This document shows, piece by piece, positions 1 through 5,918 of a stretch of 27,786 bases of DNA (the first letter of the stretch is position 1; each line of letters starts with the position of its first letter). Source of the stretch: Bacteroidia bacterium (GTDB lineage Bacteria > Bacteroidota > Bacteroidia > SpSt-205). The translations under genes were made by a program, and so were the position numbers. The notes beneath the pieces were generated by a model. The model did not search any database. It was not told the origin of the DNA and saw only the letters and a program-made list of their open reading frames with translations. The stretch covers positions 1 to 27,786 of the forward strand of contig JANXCJ010000005.1 of NCBI GenBank assembly GCA_025060275.1, in the 5' to 3' direction.

Positions 1-80
1 GATTGGAGGTATAGGTCGTGTGCCTCCAAATTTGCGTTATAAGTCATAACCGAGAGTAGTCGCCCACACGAAGCAAGCCC
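1..80 (+). ncRNA. 3' end of an unidentified RNA, possibly 5S rRNA-like
   Basis: The window opens just before a strong terminator, so this stretch is the tail of some transcript. Bases 53-64 (GAGAGTAGTCGC) resemble the conserved 3' arm of bacterial 5S rRNA (GAGAGTAGGTCGC), and bases 7-24 align loosely with the GAAGTTAAG...GCC part. Against this, the expected GATGGTA partner of loop E is missing, and there is a perfect 7-bp hairpin TTGGAGG (3-9) / CCTCCAA (23-29) that 5S does not have. A second hairpin is GTTAT (36-40) / ATAAC (46-50). All three forward frames contain a stop by base 49, so a protein C-terminus of up to about 16 residues is the alternative. The 5' part lies outside the window. 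Confidence 0.3.
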
Positions 81-129
81 AGGCGGTTGAGCTCCCCCAA
101 GGGTTGAGCTCCCGCCTGTTTTCTTTTTT
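81..129 (+). terminator. Rho-independent terminator
   Basis: AGGCGG (81-86) pairs with CCGCCT (112-117), and GAGCTC (89-94) pairs with GAGCTC (106-111), leaving a TT bulge and an 11-base loop. The T-rich run TTTTCTTTTTT follows at 119-129. The stem is built from a 10-base direct repeat, TTGAGCTCCC, at 87-96 and 104-113. It ends whatever transcript enters from the left edge. Confidence 0.8.
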
Positions 130-147
130 GTATTTTAGGTGTGCCTT

Positions 148-258
148 ATGAATTTTTCCTTTCGGGCTTTTCAGTGGCTTTCTCGTGGCTTAACAGGGGA
201 AAATGGGCTCATCTCAATATTAGAGGGAAGCACTCTGAATAAAAATGGCTTAGCTTAG
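148..258 (+). CDS. Possible 36-aa leader peptide ORF before alanine dehydrogenase
   Basis: An ATG at 148 opens a 36-codon frame that ends with TAG at 256-258, directly followed by the ATG of the alanine dehydrogenase gene in the same frame. A TATTTTAG element at 131-138, close to the TAnnTTTG promoter element seen elsewhere in the window, lies nine bases before this ATG. The peptide begins MNFSFRAFQWLSRG and has no recognisable domain. It may be a translated leader whose termination re-initiates ribosomes at 259, or simply an open stretch in the 5' untranslated region. It is unlikely to be a lost N-terminus of the enzyme, since that protein already has the full family length. Confidence 0.3.
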   Translation: MNFSFRAFQWLSRGLTGENGLISILEGSTLNKNGLA

Positions 259-1446
259 ATGGTGGGGCACAAATCACCTACTATTCAGCCGCAACCGCAG
301 GCCGAGAAACTGCTCAGTACTCCCACTACGTTGAGTGTAGGGATTCCACGGGAGAGGTATCTTCAAGAGCGGCGTGTGCCTCTTACGCCGGCAGCAGTGA
401 GTGCGCTCACGGCTCGGGGGCATAGGGTGTATGTAGAGCATCGGGCTGGCGAGTATGCTTCCTTTCCTGATAGAGCCTATGCAGAAGCAGGCGCCTCCAT
501 CGTGTATAGTCCAGAGGAGATATATAGCCACGCAGATTGTATTGTAAAAATAACCCCGCCAACAGAAAGGGAATGGCAATATCTGCAACCCAAGCAAATA
601 ATTTTTTCCGCGGTTCATATGGGGTCTTTGCAGCATGAGTACATAAAGGTCTTATTAGATAAAAATGTAACTGCTATCGGATATGAGTTTCTCCAGGCGA
701 AGGATGGTAGCTTGCCAATTATGCGCATGATGAGCGAGATTGCAGGGTATGCGGCTATTCAAATAGCAGCAGAGCTCTTATCTCAGCAGGGTAGGGCAAT
801 GTTGTTAGGGGGTATTACAGGGGTCTCTCCTGCCCAGGTACTCATATTAGGTGCTGGAACTGTGGCTCTTTATGCGGCTCGCGCAGCTTTGGGATTTGGG
901 TGTTCAGTTACAGTACTGGATGAAGAAGTATATCGTCTTCAACGGTTACGAACAGCCTTAGGTTATCCTGTGCCTACTGCGCTTATACAGCCAGAGCTAC
1001 TGAATGAACTTTTACCCCGCACAGATGTTCTAATTGGGGCACTCTACCGAAAAGGCGCTCCAGCTCACATGGTAGTAACTGCCGAACATGTAGCTCGTAT
1101 GACAGAAGGAAGCATAATCATAGATGTAGCTATAGACCAAGGAGGGAATATAGAAACAAGTGTTCAGACTACTCACGAATTACCCACCTTCGTCAAGTAC
1201 GGCATCCTCCATTATTGTGTACCTAATATTCCTTCTAGAGTACCCCGAACTGCCTCCATTGCTTTTAGTAATGTTCTACTCCCTATTCTATTGAGGTTAG
1301 GAGATTATGGAGGAATTCGTCCCTTATTAGCAGCGGGCCATATGATAAAGTCAGGTGTCTATACGTACGCTCGGCACCTTACTAACCGTACACTGGCCCG
1401 TCTGCTTCACATGGAGTCGTTAGATGTAGAGCTTTTGGTTATATGA
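259..1446 (+). CDS. ald: Alanine dehydrogenase
   Basis: NAD-dependent alanine dehydrogenase family (alanine dehydrogenase/PNT): reversible oxidative deamination of L-alanine to pyruvate and ammonia in the cytosol. The N-terminal catalytic domain starts near residue 26 with SVGIPRE...ERRVPLTPAAV, the usual opening of the family. The substrate-region motif KITPPTEREW follows, and the nucleotide-binding Rossmann glycine motif VLILGAGTVALYAARAA is at about residues 194-210. The 395-aa length and the 25-residue N-terminal extension with PQAEKL fit the longer form found in Bacteroidota rather than the roughly 370-aa form of Bacillus. No Shine-Dalgarno is visible before ATG 259; the preceding codon is the stop of a small in-frame ORF. 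It faces a lipoprotein gene, with a hairpin between them. Confidence 0.93.
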   Translation: MVGHKSPTIQPQPQAEKLLSTPTTLSVGIPRERYLQERRVPLTPAAVSALTARGHRVYVEHRAGEYASFPDRAYAEAGASIVYSPEEIYSHADCIVKITPPTEREWQYLQPKQIIFSAVHMGSLQHEYIKVLLDKNVTAIGYEFLQAKDGSLPIMRMMSEIAGYAAIQIAAELLSQQGRAMLLGGITGVSPAQVLILGAGTVALYAARAALGFGCSVTVLDEEVYRLQRLRTALGYPVPTALIQPELLNELLPRTDVLIGALYRKGAPAHMVVTAEHVARMTEGSIIIDVAIDQGGNIETSVQTTHELPTFVKYGILHYCVPNIPSRVPRTASIAFSNVLLPILLRLGDYGGIRPLLAAGHMIKSGVYTYARHLTNRTLARLLHMESLDVELLVI

Positions 1447-1458
1447 AGGTGAAGAAGA

Positions 1459-1483
1459 AGGGGGCCTGGATAAACAGCCCCCT
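1459..1483 (-). terminator. Intergenic hairpin, probable terminator between convergent genes
   Basis: AGGGGGC (1459-1465) and GCCCCCT (1477-1483) form a 7-bp GC-rich stem with an 11-base loop between the two convergent stop codons. Read on the minus strand it is followed by TTCTTCTTC, a T-rich tail, so it best serves the lipoprotein gene. On the plus strand no T-run follows, so its effect on the alanine dehydrogenase mRNA is less certain. Confidence 0.5.
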
Positions 1484-1504
1484 CCGACATACTCTTGGCT
1501 CTTC

Positions 1505-2365
1505 TTAGCGAAGTGTGATATTTACTGGGTTTTGATTATCTACCTGCACAGAGGCTACGCGGTCGCAAGCCTCGTTATTGTAAGGGTCGTAGTTGACTTT
1601 TACGGTGCGATTTTGGGTGTTGAGTTGCCATATACCCTTTACAGGGACCCTAAATATGCAGCTTCCTACAACTTTGAGAGGGCTTAGGATTTGAATGGTA
1701 TAAGAGTTCCCCCTGCGAGTAGTGCCCTGGGCGTTACCCTCTATTAGCCAGATATCATCCCAGCGCATCCAGGTACTCTGTCCCTGTATCTGCCGATAGG
1801 TGCGAGTAGCACTCCATTGGTGAGTTCCATTTGGAGTGATTACCTTGTGGAGCTGCACAGTGTCCCGAATGACTCTTTCACCTGCCTGATTGATTCCTTC
1901 ATTAAAGAGAATCTTCTCTACGATATGCTGATTATCATTGACGAAAAAGCTATCTGTGGTAACATAGGCTCTGCTACCTGCGGTAAGCCACTGGGGTCCT
2001 GAAAAGGTTACATAAACTTTGCCTCGGCGATATACTCCATCCCTACATAGGCAGTTAGTAGGACCGAAATCTATAGTGAGACGCCGTGTATTTGCGTCAT
2101 AGCTGACCCGAGCACAAGGAGGTAGGAAAGCCGAATCAGTACCTGCCACTCGCCGAGGGTCACTTGTTTCACCTTGATTATCTACAGCGTCACTTAGGAA
2201 GTTTTGTTCTCCCTCTGCTCGGGCATTATCCTCAGCAGCCTCCTGGAAGAGACTGACATCAGGGTTTTCCTTTTCTTTCTTCTTGCATCCTTGCGTTACA
2301 GATAGCAAGATAATGCCCATTGCTAAAAGCAAAGCCTGAACAAGTTGCAAGTCTCTCGCTTTCAT
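1505..2365 (-). CDS. Lipoprotein of unknown function
   Basis: A 286-aa predicted outer-envelope lipoprotein. Residues 1-26 form a Sec/lipoprotein signal (hydrophobic core ALLLAMGIILLSV), with Cys27 in TQGCKKKEKE as the lipidation site. A polar low-complexity linker follows, then a beta-rich domain beginning near CARVSYDANTRRLTIDFG and containing the DGVYRRGKVYVTFSG motif. This recalls a family of uncharacterised Bacteroidota lipoproteins with a similar TIDFG...C..DG..R.GK pattern; I recall no function for that family. Six cysteines remain in the mature part beyond Cys27, some possibly disulfide-paired (NCLC; GSC; EAC). It is a single gene, convergent with alanine dehydrogenase. No TAnnTTTG element lies close before its ATG. 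Confidence 0.8.
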   Translation of the reverse strand: MKARDLQLVQALLLAMGIILLSVTQGCKKKEKENPDVSLFQEAAEDNARAEGEQNFLSDAVDNQGETSDPRRVAGTDSAFLPPCARVSYDANTRRLTIDFGPTNCLCRDGVYRRGKVYVTFSGPQWLTAGSRAYVTTDSFFVNDNQHIVEKILFNEGINQAGERVIRDTVQLHKVITPNGTHQWSATRTYRQIQGQSTWMRWDDIWLIEGNAQGTTRRGNSYTIQILSPLKVVGSCIFRVPVKGIWQLNTQNRTVKVNYDPYNNEACDRVASVQVDNQNPVNITLR

Positions 2366-2775
2366 ATCGCATGTGATTAGAGAGCTATAGATGGGCGAAG
2401 GTTTAATTAGGTTAGCTTGTACTCTCTTAGTACGATAGGTTCGTATCTGAGTCTGTTGGAAAACTTCATGTTCCTACAACCACTAACCTAATACTATAAG
2501 CATTTTTTGAAGTTCTTCAGCCCATAGTTCAAAACTGATGACCCTATGGCTGTTGATTGTAGTATTGCTATTTGTACGGCGTCTTGCTGAAACTGAAACT
2601 GAATGCTGGTTAGGGTTATTTCTAATAGGCAACATCCCGTATACGCCTTTCAGTTGTGGAAGTGGCGCTTTCCATGGGTCATTGACGGCTGCTTCAAGCC
2701 CCTCTATACATCCGCCGGAATGCCTGATGAACCTCTGTTTACTCCCATCTACTGTGTCTGATAAAGGCCTATAGC
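2366..2775. other. Interval without an intact gene
   Basis: This is the left half of an 808-bp gap. Besides the inverted repeat, it holds a stop-free minus-strand frame of 111 codons (2818 down to 2483) that lacks an early start codon. It also holds open plus-strand frames of 78 and 52 codons (2538-2774 and 2603-2761) that resemble no family I know. A short tandem repeat, CTGAAA twice then CTGAA, lies near 2587. I see no convincing functional gene; it may be decayed sequence continuing from the pseudogene to its right. Confidence 0.5.
2406..2492. repeat. 10-bp inverted repeat bounding an 87-bp segment with an inner hairpin
   Basis: ATTAGGTTAG (2406-2415) is perfectly complementary to CTAACCTAAT (2483-2492). 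Inside lies a perfect hairpin, TACGA (2431-2435) / TCGTA (2441-2445), with loop TAGGT. The flanks show no target-site duplication. This could be a structured 5' leader of the lipoprotein gene (transcribed leftward), a small degenerate element, or chance in AT-rich DNA. Confidence 0.4.
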
Positions 2776-3146
2776 TCAGGGTCCCGCCGTCACCTTTTTT
2801 GCAATCAACATAATTTCTTCACCATGAAATTTGACAGTTGTTTATGGCTTATTCTCTGCTGAATGATGGTCAATTTGAATAAAAATATAATCTTTTTGAA
2901 CATGCCTTCAACTTGTGCTAAAGATTGTCCTCCTTCATCCCCTTGAAGTGTGGATTACGTAAGTCGTGCCAGGGAATTCTTCTGGATAGTAAACTCTGCG
3001 AGGTAGGTTCCCAGGAGTTGCAGTTACAGCTCTTTCATAGAAGCAATTGTGGAAGTTATCGCTAATCGGATTAGTGTCTTAGGTTTATCTTTCTTGCGAG
3101 AAGAAGCGAGTGGTAAAATTGCTAAGATCATTCTTGAAGAGTACAT
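2776..3146 (-). pseudogene. Frameshifted remnant of a small exported protein gene
   Basis: Conceptual translation on the minus strand gives protein-like segments in alternating frames. Bases 3146-3079 give a start and signal-like segment (MILAILPLASSRKKDKPKT), preceded by purine-rich GAAAGAAAAGAG. Bases 3078-2938 give DTNPISDNFHNCFYER through PEEFPGTTYVIHTSRG. About 2945-2905 gives DEGGQSLAQVEG in another frame. Bases 2904-2779 return to the earlier frame with VQKDYIFIQIDHHSAENKP, an in-frame TAA, then TTVKFHGEEIMLIAKKV and a final TGA. That is about three frame changes and one nonsense codon. The intact product would have been roughly 120 aa, perhaps a lipoprotein. It begins 27 bases after the stop of the BtuF-like gene on the same strand, so it was probably the last gene of that operon. 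No family is recognised. Confidence 0.5.
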
Positions 3147-3173
3147 CTCTTTTCTTTCAGGGCGGTTTTTAGG

Positions 3174-3965
3174 CTAAGCAACTTTGTTTATCCTTTCCAC
3201 CAGCTCCTTTAGGTAAGGAGCAGCTTCCTTCATCCGGCTTCCATACCAACAAAAATAATCTCCTCTTACGCAGTATATTTCTGCCCTAGGCCAGAGGATT
3301 TGTATCTCTGGGATATGTTTTTCCTTGAAAGGATAAGGCTCATCGCAGAGCAAAACTATCTCTGGAGAAACTAAGGAGGGGTCTTCTATGGTGGGATACC
3401 TTCCAGGAAGGAAATGAGCCTCATTTATCCATCCCAAAAGGGTGATGATACTATCTATATAAGTGGCTTTACCTGCAGCTATGTAAGGTTTGCGCCATGT
3501 GAGATAAAGCACGCGTTTAGGCTTAGCTAAATTCTTTAGCGGAGCAAAGGCTGCTTCTATTTCTGAGACGAGGTATTTAGCTTCCGTGGGCTTCCCTGTA
3601 ATATCGCCTAAGCGGTGTATGCTCTCTAGGGCTTCCTCATAACTCTCTACTTTCGTTACATATACGGGGGCAATTCCGGAAAGCCTCTCTACATCCTCAC
3701 GAGAGTTTTCTTCCATTTGTGCTATAATGAGGTCGGGTTGAAGCGTCTGAACCATTTCTACATCTACTTTTTTAGTGCCTCCTACTACAGGAAGAGAATC
3801 TATCTGCCCTTTTGGATGGATGCAATAACGAGTGCGACCTACGATTCTCTCACCCACACCGAGTGCGAATAGTGTCTCTGTTTGAGAAGGGCAGAGAGAT
3901 ATGATTCTCTCAGCCCACGAGGGTATAGACAAGCAGCGTCCAAGGCTATCGGTTACGCTGCGCAT
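3174..3965 (-). CDS. BtuF-like helical-backbone metal/cobalamin receptor, no signal peptide
   Basis: A 263-aa protein of the class III periplasmic-binding-protein fold (BtuF/FhuD type, COG0614 family). Typical features are the opening ERIISLCPSQTETLFALGVGERIVGRTRYCIHP, then VGGTKKVDVE, LQPDLIIAQMEEN, and a C-terminal lobe with PEIVLLCDEPYPF. The usual family members bind cobalamin or iron chelates outside the inner membrane and feed an ABC importer. Here the predicted start MRSVTDSLGR has no signal peptide, and no permease or ATPase of that importer class is nearby. Signal-less relatives are known in Bacteroidota, but their role is unclear to me. The start overlaps the last 20 bases of phoH, implying co-translation. 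Confidence 0.8.
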   Translation of the reverse strand: MRSVTDSLGRCLSIPSWAERIISLCPSQTETLFALGVGERIVGRTRYCIHPKGQIDSLPVVGGTKKVDVEMVQTLQPDLIIAQMEENSREDVERLSGIAPVYVTKVESYEEALESIHRLGDITGKPTEAKYLVSEIEAAFAPLKNLAKPKRVLYLTWRKPYIAAGKATYIDSIITLLGWINEAHFLPGRYPTIEDPSLVSPEIVLLCDEPYPFKEKHIPEIQILWPRAEIYCVRGDYFCWYGSRMKEAAPYLKELVERINKVA

Positions 3966-4911
3966 CAGCTTCGTATAGGCGTACTATTTCGCTGACTAGG
4001 GGATGACGTACAGTATCTGCTTCAGAAAGTCTTACCACAGCTATTCCTGCAACTCCCTCTAAAAGATGAATAGCATGAAGAAGTCCTGAGGTCTCTGGGC
4101 GAGGGAGGTCTATCTGGCTGAGGTCCCCCGTGATTACTACTTTAGAGTGGTGTCCAAGGCGGGTGAGAAACATTTTCATTTGCAGTCTTGTAGCATTCTG
4201 TGCCTCATCTAAAATGATAAAAGCATCATTTAGGGTTCTGCCTCGCATGTAGGCTAAAGGGGCAATTTCAATAACGTTTTGTTCTAAGAGCTGCTGGAGT
4301 TTCTCTGCGGATAGCATCTCTTCTAGGGAATCATATAGGGGACGCAAGTAAGGGGCTACTTTCTCTCGCAGGTCACCAGGAAGGAAGCCTAAGTTTTCTC
4401 CGGCTTCTACTGCTGGGCGGGTAAGGATAATTTTGCGTACTCGCTTTTCTTTTAGGGCTCGGACTGCAAATGCCACCGCTGTATAAGTTTTTCCCGTTCC
4501 AGCAGGTCCCACGGCGAAGGTAATGTCATGATTTTCTATGGCTTGAGCTAAGAGGCGCTGTCCTTCTGTGCGAGGTACGACCTTCTGCCCTGAGACAGTT
4601 CTAAATATGGGAGCAGCTTCTTCCCATGTAGAAACAGGCTCACCGCTACGAAGCCGTCCTACAATTTCCCGGACCCTCTCCGTAGGTAATTTGCCATGGC
4701 GGCGCACTTCCTCTACCATTGCGGCTATGATTTGTTCTAATCTTGCCACTACTTCAGGCTCCCCCGTGGCTTTGATGCTACTGCCTCTCGCTACTAACTT
4801 GACGGAGGGATACGCTGTTCTTAGAAGTTGGATATTTTCATTTCCGACCCCGTAAAAGCTGAGAAGGTCTATTCCCTCTAATACTATCTCACTCTCTAGG
4901 AGATTTTCCAT
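3946..4911 (-). CDS. phoH: PhoH family ATPase (PhoH/PhoL-like)
   Basis: A cytosolic P-loop NTPase of the PhoH/PhoL family, 321 aa, the normal length. An N-terminal KH-like segment (about residues 10-70, with GNENIQLLRTAYPSVKLVARG) precedes the ATPase core. Walker A is GPAGTGKT at residues 135-142; the family motif TRPAVEAGENLGFLPGD follows; Walker B is ILDEAQNAT with D235-E236. Family members are linked to RNA metabolism and ribosome maturation, often beside ybeY; ybeY is not adjacent here. The start ATG at 4911 lies 21 bases after the polyprenyl synthase stop and eight bases after a TAACTTTG element, so it may have its own promoter as well as operon read-through. Confidence 0.93.
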   Translation of the reverse strand: MENLLESEIVLEGIDLLSFYGVGNENIQLLRTAYPSVKLVARGSSIKATGEPEVVARLEQIIAAMVEEVRRHGKLPTERVREIVGRLRSGEPVSTWEEAAPIFRTVSGQKVVPRTEGQRLLAQAIENHDITFAVGPAGTGKTYTAVAFAVRALKEKRVRKIILTRPAVEAGENLGFLPGDLREKVAPYLRPLYDSLEEMLSAEKLQQLLEQNVIEIAPLAYMRGRTLNDAFIILDEAQNATRLQMKMFLTRLGHHSKVVITGDLSQIDLPRPETSGLLHAIHLLEGVAGIAVVRLSEADTVRHPLVSEIVRLYEADAQRNR

Positions 4912-4919
4912 TCAGCTTA

Positions 4920-4927
4920 CAAAGTTA
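4920..4927 (-). promoter_or_regulatory. TAnnTTTG (-7) promoter element of phoH
   Basis: On the minus strand TAACTTTG is followed by eight bases and then the phoH ATG. No TTTG (-33) element is found at the usual 19-21 base distance, so it may be a weak internal promoter within the relA-to-btuF-like operon. Confidence 0.45.
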
Positions 4928-4932
4928 ATATT

Positions 4933-5913
4933 TCACTTTGAGCGATATGTTAGCACATGCAAAAGCTGCAAGAGGGGAACCTCTTTGGCATGAGGCAACT
5001 GCTGGGCTAAATATTTAGCTTCCTCTACATAGGTGCCCAGTTGGCTTTCTGCATACTCAAAGGCGCCCATGTCATGTAAGCGGTTTCGCACTTCTTGGAA
5101 GGGTGCATGTAAGAGATAATGTCTTTCTTGGCTCTTAGCCTGATTAAGGGCCCACAAGAGGGGTAAAGTGAAGCGCTTCTGCCTTCTGTCTGCATCTGAG
5201 GGCTTCCCTGTGATACTACTATCCCCCCAATCTAATAGGTCATCCCGTAGTTGAAAGGCTATACCTATCTTTTTCCCCATCTCTGCAGCTGTATGAATGA
5301 CCTCTTCGGCGCTTTCAGCTGTCCAAGCGCCCATAGCACAGGCAGCTTGGAAGAGAGCCGCTGTCTTTTTTTCAATTATTTCAAAATAACTTTCTAGGCT
5401 TACACTCGCTTCTCGCATTTTTTTGAGCTGGAGGAGCTCCCCTTCTGCGAGGGCTTGTACCGCTTCTGAAGTATAGTGAAGAAGTTTATAAGCTTTGTGC
5501 TCAAGGGACAATAGTAGTCCTTGAGCGAGCAGCCAATCTCCAAAAAGTACTGCTACCCTGTTCCCCCACAGGGCTCGGAGAGAGAAAAAGCCCCGCCTGT
5601 AATCGGATTTGTCTACTACGTCGTCGTGAATAAGCGTAGCATTATGCAGAATCTCTATTAGTGCAGCGCCTATGAAGGAGGCTTCGGTAACTTGCCCACA
5701 AGCCTTCGCTGTGTAGAGTAAAAGAAGCGGTCGGACTTTTTTTCCACTTCTCCTGAGAAGAAAGCCGGATAGTTTGTGTAATAGCCATTGTCCCCGGCCT
5801 ATATTCTCTCGCAGGATGTGTGCATAGAACTGCTCAAATCTCTGCCATTCCGTTAGACTGGCTTGCAGGATACCTAAAGAAGGTATCTCTGTGACTTCAA
5901 GGGCTGTGTTCAT
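4933..5913 (-). CDS. Polyprenyl diphosphate synthase
   Basis: A trans-isoprenyl diphosphate synthase of 326 aa that condenses isopentenyl diphosphate onto an allylic diphosphate, most likely to make the side chain of menaquinone. The first aspartate-rich motif is HDDVVD at residues 96-101, and the second is QLRDDLLDW at about 222-229. KKVRPLLLLY (58-67) supplies the basic substrate-binding residues, and GKPSDADRRQKRFTLPLLWAL carries the later conserved lysine region. Chain length cannot be read reliably, though length and motifs suit the octaprenyl/solanesyl (IspB-like) group. I start it at ATG 5913, five bases after the stop of the ABC gene. A longer frame to 5976 would overlap that gene by 58 bases and adds nothing resembling the family. 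Confidence 0.9.
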   Translation of the reverse strand: MNTALEVTEIPSLGILQASLTEWQRFEQFYAHILRENIGRGQWLLHKLSGFLLRRSGKKVRPLLLLYTAKACGQVTEASFIGAALIEILHNATLIHDDVVDKSDYRRGFFSLRALWGNRVAVLFGDWLLAQGLLLSLEHKAYKLLHYTSEAVQALAEGELLQLKKMREASVSLESYFEIIEKKTAALFQAACAMGAWTAESAEEVIHTAAEMGKKIGIAFQLRDDLLDWGDSSITGKPSDADRRQKRFTLPLLWALNQAKSQERHYLLHAPFQEVRNRLHDMGAFEYAESQLGTYVEEAKYLAQQLPHAKEVPLLQLLHVLTYRSK

Positions 5914-5918
5914 AATTT

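Noticed and set aside
2431..2446. tRNA-like GGTTCGTATC
   Set aside because: No acceptor, D or anticodon arms can be placed around it; it belongs to a simple hairpin.
2538..2774. 78-codon plus-strand ORF beginning MTLWLLIVVLLFV
   Set aside because: Only the first residues look like a signal segment; the rest is Ser/Pro/Cys-rich with no domain-like pattern, and it competes with an equally open minus-strand frame and another plus frame.
3007..3173. Plus-strand frame with IVEVIANRISVLGL and a plausible helix
   Set aside because: It is antisense to the better supported minus-strand remnant, has no start codon and is interrupted upstream by TAG.
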